Positions 57,516-64,000 of a DNA stretch of 64,000 nucleotides are shown piece after piece; the stretch's first letter is position 1, and each line of letters opens with the position of its first letter. The stretch is from Roseivirga spongicola. Lineage in GTDB: Bacteria > Bacteroidota > Bacteroidia > Cytophagales > Cyclobacteriaceae. The notes beneath the pieces are model-generated. The model was not told where the DNA came from and ran no database searches. It saw only the letters and a list, made by a program, of their open reading frames with translations. Where the stretch lies: the NCBI RefSeq assembly GCF_001592965.1, contig NZ_LRPC01000028.1:1178001-1242000 (forward strand), in the 5' to 3' direction. The translations under genes were made by a program, and so were the position numbers.

Positions 57516-60299
57516 ATGGCTGACTATAATCATAAACAAATTGAGCCTAAATGGCAGCAGTACTGGAAGTCAAACGAAACTTTCAAAGCAACGGTAGACA
57601 AGAGTAAACCTAAGTTTTACTCGCTCGACATGTTCCCTTACCCATCTGGTGCGGGACTTCACGTAGGTCACCCATTGGGCTACATTGCTTCGGATATTGT
57701 TTCGCGACACAAACGCAACAAAGGCTTTAATGTCTTGCATCCAATGGGTTTCGATGCTTTTGGTTTACCGGCAGAACAGTATGCTATTCAAACTGGTCAG
57801 CACCCTGCCATTACCACTAAAGAAAATATTGAGCGCTACAAAGAACAGCTTGAAAACATCGGCTTCGCTTTCGATTGGGACAAAGAAGTACAAACCTGCG
57901 ACCCTAAATACTACAAGTGGACGCAGTGGATCTTTATGCAAATCTTCAACAGCTGGTACGATTACGATGCTGCTAAAGCCAGAACAATCGATGAGCTAAC
58001 TGCTATCTTCAGCGAGTCGGGTAATGATAGCGTAAACGCTGCCTGCGATGAAGATGTGCCGAGCTTTTCTGCCGAAGAATGGAACGCCATGAGCGAAGAA
58101 GATCAGCAAAGCATGTTGCTGAAATACCGCTTAACCTACCTTTCTGAAACCGCTGTAAACTGGTGTCCTGAATTAGGAACAGTACTTTCTAACGATGAAG
58201 TAAAAGACGGCTTTTCTGAAAGAGGTGGCTTCCCTGTAATTCGTAAAAATATGAAGCAGTGGAGCATGCGAATCACCGCTTATGCCGAGCGTTTGTTGGA
58301 AGGCTTAGATACCATAGATTGGCCAGAACCGCTGAAGGAAATGCAGCGCAACTGGATTGGTAAATCTAAAGGTGCTGAAGTGCGTTTTCAGGTAGAAAAC
58401 TCTGATCTGGAAATCGAAGTATTCACCACTAGAATTGATACCATCTTTGGCGTGACATTCTTATCATTAGCTCCTGAAAGTGATTTGACTGCCCAGTTGA
58501 CAACACCAGAGCAGAAAGAAGCGGTTGAAGCCTATGTGGCGCAAGCTGCTACGCGTTCTGAGCGCGATAGAATGGCCGATGTAAAAACCATTTCAGGCGT
58601 GTTTACTGGTAGCTATGCTATTAACCCTTACAACGGTGAGAAAGTACCAGTCTGGGTAGCTGATTACGTATTGGCAGGTTATGGAACTGGTGCAGTAATG
58701 GCCGTACCTTGTGGTGACCAAAGAGATTACGACTTCGCGAAGCACTTCGATTTACCAATTATTCCGGTAATAAAAGATGCAGATATCAGTGAGCAAGCCG
58801 ACCCGACCAAAGACGGAATTATGATCAATTCCGGTTTCTTGGATGGTTTAACTTGCTTAGAAGCCATTGACAAAGCCATTGCTTTTGCCGAAGAAAAAGG
58901 CGTAGGAAAAGGCAAGATCAACTACCGAATTCGTGATGCCATTTTTGCGCGTCAGCGTTATTGGGGTGAGCCAGTTCCGGTGTACTTCAAAAACGACACG
59001 CCTTACTTAGTAGCTGAGAAAGATTTGCCAATCATTCTACCAGAAGTAGACAAATACCTACCTACGGAAGATGGCGATCCGCCATTGGGTAGGGCTGAAA
59101 ACTTTACTTACACCCCTGAAGGTGAAAACGAAGCATATCCGCTTGAAATGAGCACCATGCCAGGTTGGGCAGGCTCTAGCTGGTATTGGTACCGCTATAT
59201 GGATGCGCACAATGAAAACGCATTTGTCGATAAAGATGTGCAGGAATACTGGGAGAATGTAGACTTGTATATTGGTGGTTCTGAACACGCAACTGGTCAC
59301 CTACTCTACTCTCGTTTCTGGAATAAGATTTTATTCGACCTTGGTCATGTAAATCAAGAAGAGCCTTTCAAGAAGCTCATTAACCAAGGAATGATTCAGG
59401 GTAGATCGAATTTTGTTTATCGCGTTAAAGGCGAGAATAAGTTCGTTTCGTTTGGCTTGAGAAAAGAATATGACACTACTGCCATGCACGTGGATGTTAG
59501 TCTCTGCCGAAATGATGAATTGGACCTTGAAGGCTTCAAAAACTGGCGACCAGATTTAGCGGATGCCGAATTCATTCTAGAAGATGGAAAATACATCTGC
59601 GGCTGGGAAGTGGAGAAAATGTCCAAGTCGAAGTACAATGTGGTAAACCCAGATGATATCATTGAAAGATACGGTGCGGACACCCTTCGTTTGTACGAGA
59701 TGTTCCTCGGGCCTTTGGAGCAATTCAAGCCTTGGAATACAAATGGAATTGATGGTGTGCGCAAGTTCTTAGGCAAGCTTTGGAGATTGTTCCACAACGG
59801 CCAAGGTGAGTTTGAAGTATCGGATGCTGCACCAAGTAAAGATGAACTGAAGTCACTGCACAAAACCATTAAAAAGGCAGAGGAAGATATTGAGCGTTAC
59901 TCGTTCAACACATCGGTTTCCACTTTTATGATCTGTGTGAATGAGCTTTCAGCATTGAAATGCAACAACCGCGCAGTATTACAAGACTTGTTGGTAGTTA
60001 TCTCCCCTTATGCTCCGCATATCACGGAGGAGCTATGGTCGCTGCTTGGTCACGAAACCAGCATTGTAGATGCGCCTTATCCTGAGTTTAATGAGGAGTA
60101 CTTAAAAGAAAGCGACATTGAGTATCCGGTAATGATTAACGGAAAAATGCGCACCAAACTTCAGCTCTCTGCCGACATGAGCAAAGCCGAAATTGAAGCC
60201 GCAGCACTAGCTGATGAAACCGTTCAAAAATGGCTGGAAGGCAAGCCTCCAAAAAAGGTGATTGTAGTACCGAAGAAGATTGTGAATCTCGTGGTGTAG
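57516..60299 (+). CDS. leuS: Leucyl-tRNA synthetase
   Basis: 927 residues, longer than E. coli LeuS (860) but usual for Bacteroidota, which carry an insert near residues 150-200. Catalytic motifs: [16 protein letters not shown] at residues 41-56 and K-M-S-K-S at about 699-703. The CP1 editing domain lies near 270-450 ([21 protein letters not shown]). It charges tRNA-Leu and edits wrong amino acids. Single gene with its own promoter. Confidence 0.97.
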   Translation: MADYNHKQIEPKWQQYWKSNETFKATVDKSKPKFYSLDMFPYPSGAGLHVGHPLGYIASDIVSRHKRNKGFNVLHPMGFDAFGLPAEQYAIQTGQHPAITTKENIERYKEQLENIGFAFDWDKEVQTCDPKYYKWTQWIFMQIFNSWYDYDAAKARTIDELTAIFSESGNDSVNAACDEDVPSFSAEEWNAMSEEDQQSMLLKYRLTYLSETAVNWCPELGTVLSNDEVKDGFSERGGFPVIRKNMKQWSMRITAYAERLLEGLDTIDWPEPLKEMQRNWIGKSKGAEVRFQVENSDLEIEVFTTRIDTIFGVTFLSLAPESDLTAQLTTPEQKEAVEAYVAQAATRSERDRMADVKTISGVFTGSYAINPYNGEKVPVWVADYVLAGYGTGAVMAVPCGDQRDYDFAKHFDLPIIPVIKDADISEQADPTKDGIMINSGFLDGLTCLEAIDKAIAFAEEKGVGKGKINYRIRDAIFARQRYWGEPVPVYFKNDTPYLVAEKDLPIILPEVDKYLPTEDGDPPLGRAENFTYTPEGENEAYPLEMSTMPGWAGSSWYWYRYMDAHNENAFVDKDVQEYWENVDLYIGGSEHATGHLLYSRFWNKILFDLGHVNQEEPFKKLINQGMIQGRSNFVYRVKGENKFVSFGLRKEYDTTAMHVDVSLCRNDELDLEGFKNWRPDLADAEFILEDGKYICGWEVEKMSKSKYNVVNPDDIIERYGADTLRLYEMFLGPLEQFKPWNTNGIDGVRKFLGKLWRLFHNGQGEFEVSDAAPSKDELKSLHKTIKKAEEDIERYSFNTSVSTFMICVNELSALKCNNRAVLQDLLVVISPYAPHITEELWSLLGHETSIVDAPYPEFNEEYLKESDIEYPVMINGKMRTKLQLSADMSKAEIEAAALADETVQKWLEGKPPKKVIVVPKKIVNLVV

Positions 60300-60524
60300 G
60301 GATTGGTTAATCGTTATTCGTTGATCGTTATTCGTTGGCATCCCTTTAGGGATCGAGGGTAACTTGGTGAGTTCTAGGTTCAAGGTTTAAAGTTCAAAGT
60401 CTAGGTACTGCAGAAGCCTGTTTTATGGCGTCATTCAGAAGAAGAACATTTCCATGATAATTAGAAATGTGCGACTGAAGAATCTCCCAGACATTTGAAC
60501 TTAATCAGTTAATAGGAAAGACGA
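60300..60524. repeat. Intergenic stretch with short tandem and palindromic repeats
   Basis: No gene is seen. ATCGTTATTCGTTG occurs twice in tandem at 60310-60337. GTTC/TTC-rich text (60376-60405) follows, and AACATTTC/GAAATGT arms form a loose palindrome near 60450-60475. Text such as GTCATTCAGAAG and GAAGAATCTCCC resembles the inner parts of other intergenic repeats in the window. Confidence 0.5.
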
Positions 60525-60562
60525 GAACCCCAAGTTGAGAACAGCTTGGGGTTTTCTTTTTA
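60525..60562 (+). terminator. Intrinsic terminator-like hairpin upstream of the Nudix gene
   Basis: GAACCCCAAG (60525-60534) pairs with CTTGGGGTTTTC (60545-60556), with one G-U pair, followed by TTTTTATT. It could end leuS read-through, or act as an attenuator for the following gene, whose start is 31 bases further on. Confidence 0.65.
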
Positions 60563-60592
60563 TTATTATTGCTACCGAAAAATGATAATCAA

Positions 60593-61114
60593 ATGAAGTA
60601 TACACTCACATTACTCACCTTGTTGATCAGTGCTTGGACGATGGCTCAATCGGGCAATCCAACTTTTCACAAACTGATAATGCTCAATGAAAAAGGTGAA
60701 GTACTTCTAGTTGAATTCGATGGTGAATGGGAAATTCCTGGTGGTCGATACAAAGCTGATGAGACACAAAAATCCTTTCTTAATAGTCTAGCAGCTCTTC
60801 ACGGGCAAAAGCCAACTCAACTCAAGCTGAATGGAGTAATCACCTTTCATCACGATAATAGAGAGCGCCCAACCACTATGATGTACTATTCTTCGGTGGT
60901 AAAAACAAACGGTGAGTCTAAGCGAAACATCAAATGGATGCCTATTAAAGAAGCCCTCGAAATCATTCCTTATCAAGAAATGGTGGAAATAGTAAAACAT
61001 GTTTCAGACCATCCCAATGAGACGTTCGGAGGTGCCATGAGAATAATCTATAATCAGAACCAGAGGACAGGTGAATTCAAGTGGATTGAACCGTTCTACT
61101 CTTTAAATAACTAA
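60593..61114 (+). CDS. Exported Nudix-fold protein with degenerate catalytic box
   Basis: 173 residues with a signal peptide ending W-T-M-A-Q (residue 19), unlike ordinary Nudix enzymes, which are cytoplasmic. The fold signature W-E-I-P-G-G-R-Y lies near 45-52, and G-R-Y-K-A-D-E matches the first part of the Nudix box, G-x5-E. The R-E-x-x-E-E-x-G part is replaced by S-L-A-A-L-H-G, so the metal-binding glutamates are lost. A Nudix-like end (K-W-M-P-I-K-E-A-L-E-I-I-P) is kept. It could be a binding or structural protein. The ATG at 60593 is used; an in-frame TTG at 60569 adds non-signal residues. Confidence 0.7.
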   Translation: MKYTLTLLTLLISAWTMAQSGNPTFHKLIMLNEKGEVLLVEFDGEWEIPGGRYKADETQKSFLNSLAALHGQKPTQLKLNGVITFHHDNRERPTTMMYYSSVVKTNGESKRNIKWMPIKEALEIIPYQEMVEIVKHVSDHPNETFGGAMRIIYNQNQRTGEFKWIEPFYSLNN

Positions 61115-61163
61115 AACATTCTAGAAACTTTTTCACCAGAGCAGTGAACTATTTTTAATTATG

Positions 61164-61188
61164 TTGTGTACAATACAATAGCACACAA
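61164..61188 (+). promoter_or_regulatory. Candidate OhrR operator
   Basis: Inverted arms TTGTGT (61164-61169) and ACACAA (61183-61188), extendable to 7 of 8 matches, with TACAAT inside. It lies 25 bases before ohrR. OhrR binds palindromes with TACAAT-like half-sites upstream of its own operon. The role is inferred. Confidence 0.5.
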
Positions 61189-61212
61189 TAAATAAACTAA
61201 TGTATAACGACT

Positions 61213-61641
61213 ATGTCGGAAAATTTAAAACTATCGAACCAAGTTTGCTTCCCAATCTACTCATTGGCCAAGGAGGTTGTAGGACTTTACAGGCCTATCC
61301 TTCAGCAGTTAGATTTGACATACCCACAGTATTTAGTAATGCTGATACTCTGGGAAGAAGGCACACAAAATGTTTCTGAGATAGGAACTAAACTCCACTT
61401 AGATAGTGGCACACTTACACCATTGCTTAAGCGATTGGAGCAGAAAAAATTGATTGAGCGAAATAGAAGTGCTCAAGATGAACGCATTGTTCAGATTGAA
61501 CTTACGGCTGACGGGCAAAAGATGAAAACTGCCGCAACTCAAGTTCCTGAACAGATTTTAAACTCGTTGAATGTTACTGTAGAACAGCTTGAAGCACTTA
61601 AGACGGGTATTGACAACATATTAAATCAAATAAGAAAATAG
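61213..61641 (+). CDS. ohrR: Organic-hydroperoxide-sensing MarR-family regulator
   Basis: 142 residues. The winged-helix fold is plain (Y-P-Q-Y-L-V-M-L-I-L-W near 37-47, S-G-T-L-T-P-L-L-K-R-L near 66-76, wing with Q-D-E-R near 87-90). The reactive Cys is C12 in L-S-N-Q-V-C-F-P-I-Y-S, the OhrR sensor (C15 in Bacillus). When oxidised it leaves DNA and frees ohr. The ohr gene follows 2 bases later, so the regulator is co-transcribed with its target. Confidence 0.9.
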   Translation: MSENLKLSNQVCFPIYSLAKEVVGLYRPILQQLDLTYPQYLVMLILWEEGTQNVSEIGTKLHLDSGTLTPLLKRLEQKKLIERNRSAQDERIVQIELTADGQKMKTAATQVPEQILNSLNVTVEQLEALKTGIDNILNQIRK

Positions 61642-61643
61642 AT

Positions 61644-62066
61644 ATGAAAACAATGTATACCATTGGCGCAACAGCCACAGGAGGAAGAAACGGTCATGTT
61701 AAAAGTGAAAACGGCATTCTAGACCTAGAAGTAAGGCACCCAAAAGCCCTAGGTGGAGCAAATGACGATTATGCTAACCCAGAAATGCTATTTGCAGCAG
61801 GTTATGCCGCTTGTTTTGACAGCGCTTTGAACTTGGTAATCCAGAAGTCTAACGCAAAAACTGGAACCACCTCTGTTAAGGCGAATGTGAGCATCGGCCA
61901 GACCGATAATGGAGGTTTTGGTTTAGCAGTAACACTGGACATTAACATTCCCGAAGTAGACATGGAAGAGGCGAAATCTTTAGCAGAAAAGGCACATCAA
62001 GTATGCCCTTATTCTAATGCTACAAGAGGAAATATTGAAGTAGAATTGAACGTAACTAACGATTAA
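61644..62066 (+). CDS. ohr: Organic hydroperoxide resistance protein (peroxidase)
   Basis: 140 residues. The two redox cysteines lie in Y-A-A-C-F-D-S-A-L near residue 57 and H-Q-V-C-P-Y-S-N-A-T-R-G near 121, and R-H-P-K-A-L-G-G near 31. Ohr reduces lipid and organic peroxides with lipoyl-bearing partners. It sits 2 bases after ohrR and 12 bases before a nitroreductase gene. Confidence 0.95.
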   Translation: MKTMYTIGATATGGRNGHVKSENGILDLEVRHPKALGGANDDYANPEMLFAAGYAACFDSALNLVIQKSNAKTGTTSVKANVSIGQTDNGGFGLAVTLDINIPEVDMEEAKSLAEKAHQVCPYSNATRGNIEVELNVTND

Positions 62067-62078
62067 ATACATAGTATT

Positions 62079-62714
62079 TTGGCACTAATTGAAGATTTAA
62101 ACTGGAGATACGCTGTCAAAGCGTTCAACCCAGAAAAGAAAGTAAGTGAGGAAAATGTGGAGAAGATTATTGAGGCAGCGAGGCTTGCTCCTACTTCTTC
62201 AGGCCTGCAGCAATTCAGAGTTTTAAAGGTTTCTAACCAAGAAATTAAGGAAAAGCTAGTACAAGGCGCACTAAACCCGGAAAGCATGAAAGACTGTTCT
62301 CACGTTTTGGTTTTTGCAGCCTGGGACAGATACACTGCTGAGCGCATAGACAAGGTGTTTGATTATACCACTGAAGAAAGAGGCTTACCAAAAGGTAGAT
62401 TCAGCAGCTATACAGATCAGTTGAAGGCTATTTACCTAAAACAACCTGCTGAAGTCAACTTCGCTCATACTTCTCGTCAAAGCTATATCGCTTTAGGCTT
62501 GGCCATGGCGCAGGCTGCAGAGCTTAAAGTAGACACTTGCCCTGCCGAAGGTTTCAGCACCAAAGTGGTTGATGAAGTACTCGAGTTAGAAAAGCACGGG
62601 CTCAAGAGCGTGTCATTGCTTTACATTGGCTATTCAGATGAAGAAAGAGACTGGATGAAACCAATGAAGAAGGTGAGAATACCTCGCGATGAATTTGTTA
62701 TCGATGTAGTATAA
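62079..62714 (+). CDS. Nitroreductase-family oxidoreductase (NfsB-like)
   Basis: 211 residues with the FMN-binding fold: R-Y-A-V-K-A-F-N near 10-17, A-A-R-L-A-P-T-S-S-G-L-Q near 33-44, C-P-A-E-G-F near 156-161. It uses NAD(P)H to reduce quinones, nitro compounds or pteridines. There is no ATG near the expected start, so a TTG at 62079 is used. It is 12 bases after ohr, and likely joins the peroxide-response operon. Confidence 0.85.
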   Translation: MALIEDLNWRYAVKAFNPEKKVSEENVEKIIEAARLAPTSSGLQQFRVLKVSNQEIKEKLVQGALNPESMKDCSHVLVFAAWDRYTAERIDKVFDYTTEERGLPKGRFSSYTDQLKAIYLKQPAEVNFAHTSRQSYIALGLAMAQAAELKVDTCPAEGFSTKVVDEVLELEKHGLKSVSLLYIGYSDEERDWMKPMKKVRIPRDEFVIDVV

Positions 62715-62752
62715 TCATTATATCTACTGAAGTCTTTGACTTCAATAAATAA

Positions 62753-62820
62753 GGCTGTTTCGGAAGTACTGCCAATGCATTTTGCTTGCATCAGTAACTT
62801 CTGAAACAGCCTCTTTTTTT
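62753..62820. terminator. Palindromic terminator (CTGTTTC arms) after the ohr operon
   Basis: GGCTGTTTCGGAAGT (62753-62767) pairs with ACTTCTGAAACAGCC (62797-62811) with one G-U pair, followed by TCTTTTTTTTT. Its arms resemble the CTGTCTCA repeats. It serves both the ohr operon and the convergent dehalogenase-like gene. Confidence 0.75.
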
Positions 62821-62839
62821 TCTTTTCTATGAGGGTCTT

Positions 62840-63640
62840 CTACCTCTTTAATGCTACCAATCGGTTGGCTATTTTCAATAAATCTGGCTCATTTATCTCT
62901 GGTAAGGGAGCTAATGGATACAACTGCTGACCTGGTCTTGCGATAAAAGCACCTCGCCAATTGGCCCAAAGTGCACCGGCAATATCCCAACCATGGGCAG
63001 CTATCATCATACATTCCTCTGGCTTCACTCCTACTTTTCTGGCTGCCCAGTCATACACATCGGTATGTGGTTTAAACTTGCCAATGTCTTCTACGCTTAA
63101 TCGTTGGTCAAAAAAATCGGTTAACCCAGCATTTTCAAACTGAGCTGCAACTCCAGCATTTGAAGAATTAGTCAGAGAGATCATTCTGTAACCTGCCTTT
63201 TTTATAAGAGCAAGAGCTTCTTTGACTTCACTGTGAGCGGGCAAAGACTTAATTGGGCTAACTGCAGCTTTGGCATCATCGTCAGATAATTCAATACCGT
63301 TATTTGCAGCTACCATTTTCAAAGTAGCCATACCTATAGCACCAAAGTCGGCATACTGCCTGGCAGTGGTAGAGACTAGTGAATACTGCAGCATGGTGGT
63401 GAACCAAAGAGGCACCAGATCTTCTCTGCCATTCAAAGCTTTACCAATGCTACTTTTTATAGCTGCCAAGTCTAAAAGCGACTCGTTCACATCGAAAAAC
63501 AGGACTTTAGGTGCTTTTTCATTTCTCATAATACTAGTTGGTTGGTTTGAGTCTTCATTGGCCGATAGCACTCCAGGAACCAGCGCTCCAGCACTTCCTG
63601 CCAGACTCATGCGTTTAATAAAAGTTCTTCTAGACTTCAT
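62840..63640 (-). CDS. Haloacid-dehalogenase-type protein with Tat signal
   Basis: 266 residues. The N-terminus S-R-R-T-F-I-K-R-M-S-L-A-G is a twin-arginine signal, so the protein is exported folded. The HAD nucleophile is D50 in F-F-D-V-N-E-S-L-L-D. T-N-S-S near 157-160, K-F-K-P-H-T-D-V-Y near 188-196 and A-A-H-G-W-D-I-A-G near 214-222 match L-2-haloacid dehalogenases. Periplasmic dehalogenation or phosphatase action is possible. The gene is 50 bases after the end of the CMD-family gene. Confidence 0.85.
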   Translation of the reverse strand: MKSRRTFIKRMSLAGSAGALVPGVLSANEDSNQPTSIMRNEKAPKVLFFDVNESLLDLAAIKSSIGKALNGREDLVPLWFTTMLQYSLVSTTARQYADFGAIGMATLKMVAANNGIELSDDDAKAAVSPIKSLPAHSEVKEALALIKKAGYRMISLTNSSNAGVAAQFENAGLTDFFDQRLSVEDIGKFKPHTDVYDWAARKVGVKPEECMMIAAHGWDIAGALWANWRGAFIARPGQQLYPLAPLPEINEPDLLKIANRLVALKR

Positions 63641-63690
63641 ACATTAAAAAAAGAAAGTCCCGTCTGAGTCATCAAACGGGACAATTTGAC

Positions 63691-64000
63691 TTATGCTTCA
63701 ACTGATTCTTTCTTTTCCCAAGCAAACTTTTGGAATGGTTTGTCAATAGGCGTTTCAACCAAATGATTCGTGTAATTGCTAATCACCTTCTGTGAAAGCC
63801 CCAGAATAATTTCTAGTACGTGTCGCTGACTGTAACCAGCATCGAAAAATTCCTGTAGTTCGTCTTGAGAAACATTCCCTCTATTCTCGGTAATAGCCAA
63901 AGTCATTTTGTGTAGTGCTTGAAGTTTGGCTGTTGGCATTTCTGTACCATTTCTCAACGCCTCTGTAATGGCCGAATCTACCTTCATGCTGTGTGCAATA
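63691..64000 (-). CDS. Carboxymuconolactone-decarboxylase (AhpD-like) family protein, 5' end outside window
   Basis: The frame is open to the window edge. The visible part has I-A-H-S-M-K-V-D-S-A-I-T-E-A-L and M-P-T-A-K-L-Q-A-L-H-K-M-T, the C-terminal half of an AhpD/CMD domain. The reactive C-x-x-C motif would lie further upstream. These proteins act as alkyl-hydroperoxide or lactone enzymes. It ends with the tail F-A-W-E-K-K-E-S. Confidence 0.75.
   Translation of the reverse strand, partial: IAHSMKVDSAITEALRNGTEMPTAKLQALHKMTLAITENRGNVSQDELQEFFDAGYSQRHVLEIILGLSQKVISNYTNHLVETPIDKPFQKFAWEKKESVEA

Overview
The window looks like the chromosome of a Bacteroidota member, most likely a marine Cytophagales of the Roseivirga/Fulvivirga type. 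Reasons: AT-rich DNA; promoters of the TTG-N18-21-TAnnTTTG type instead of -35/-10 boxes; scarce Shine-Dalgarno sequences; families typical of the phylum (HmuY-like lipoprotein plus TonB receptor, DUF5723, DUF6913, a histone H1-like mini-protein, a serine-palmitoyltransferase-like enzyme, large FtsX-type permeases). The genus is inference from remembered protein styles. I see no tRNA, rRNA, CRISPR array, transposase or prophage gene.

Layout. 1-3.2 kb: the end of a penicillin-acylase-family gene, a small membrane protein and a fused SerB-SerA protein, overlapping end to end. 3.3-11.2 kb: a large multicopper oxidase lipoprotein divergent from a HmuY-like lipoprotein/TonB receptor pair, then a lipoprotein amidohydrolase. 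11.2-11.5 kb: a likely structured small RNA on the minus strand with its own promoter and terminator. 11.6-18.3 kb: two MFS transporters, a class V aminotransferase, a tandem-domain universal stress protein, a haem-binding mini-protein, a DmpA-type peptidase and a MarR regulator. 18.5-20.1 kb: an ECF sigma, a putative anti-sigma and a Spy-like periplasmic protein. 20.2-26.4 kb: a tightly packed chain xseA-xseB-ligA-(DnaQ-BRCT)-DUF6913-dapA. 26.4-31.5 kb: histone H1-like gene, alpha-oxoamine synthase, accC, DUF1015, maf. 31.6-36.8 kb: sdaAB-tolC-adaptor operon, class IV aminotransferase and thyA. 36.8-48.5 kb: an MMPL exporter, a four-gene envelope operon (nuclease-fold protein, PspC, beta-rich lipoprotein, DUF5723) and two tandem FtsX-type permeases. 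48.6-53.8 kb: D-threonine-aldolase-like enzyme, a five-gene SPFH operon, GT39 and GtrA. 53.9-57.1 kb: 1-Cys peroxiredoxin and small envelope proteins. 57.2-64 kb: leuS, an exported Nudix-fold protein, ohrR-ohr-nitroreductase, a Tat-exported haloacid-dehalogenase-like protein and a truncated carboxymuconolactone-decarboxylase-family gene.

Themes. Serine is handled by the SerB-SerA fusion (synthesis), SdaAB (deamination) and the oxoamine synthase (probable sphingolipid base synthesis). Peroxide and envelope stress are covered by Prx, Ohr/OhrR, the Usp protein, the ECF cassette and the SPFH operon. DNA replication/repair is concentrated in the xse-ligA-DnaQ cluster, where two neighbouring genes carry related C-terminal BRCT domains and LigA has a large unexplained insertion. 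Convergent gene ends are either closed by bidirectional hairpins or overlap directly. Palindromic repeats fill several of the larger gaps.

The best candidates for something undescribed are the SPFH/DUF4177-like/Arc-like/zinc-ribbon/SdpI operon, the expanded LigA with its DnaQ-BRCT neighbour, the orphan small RNA, and the exported Nudix-fold protein that has lost its catalytic box.
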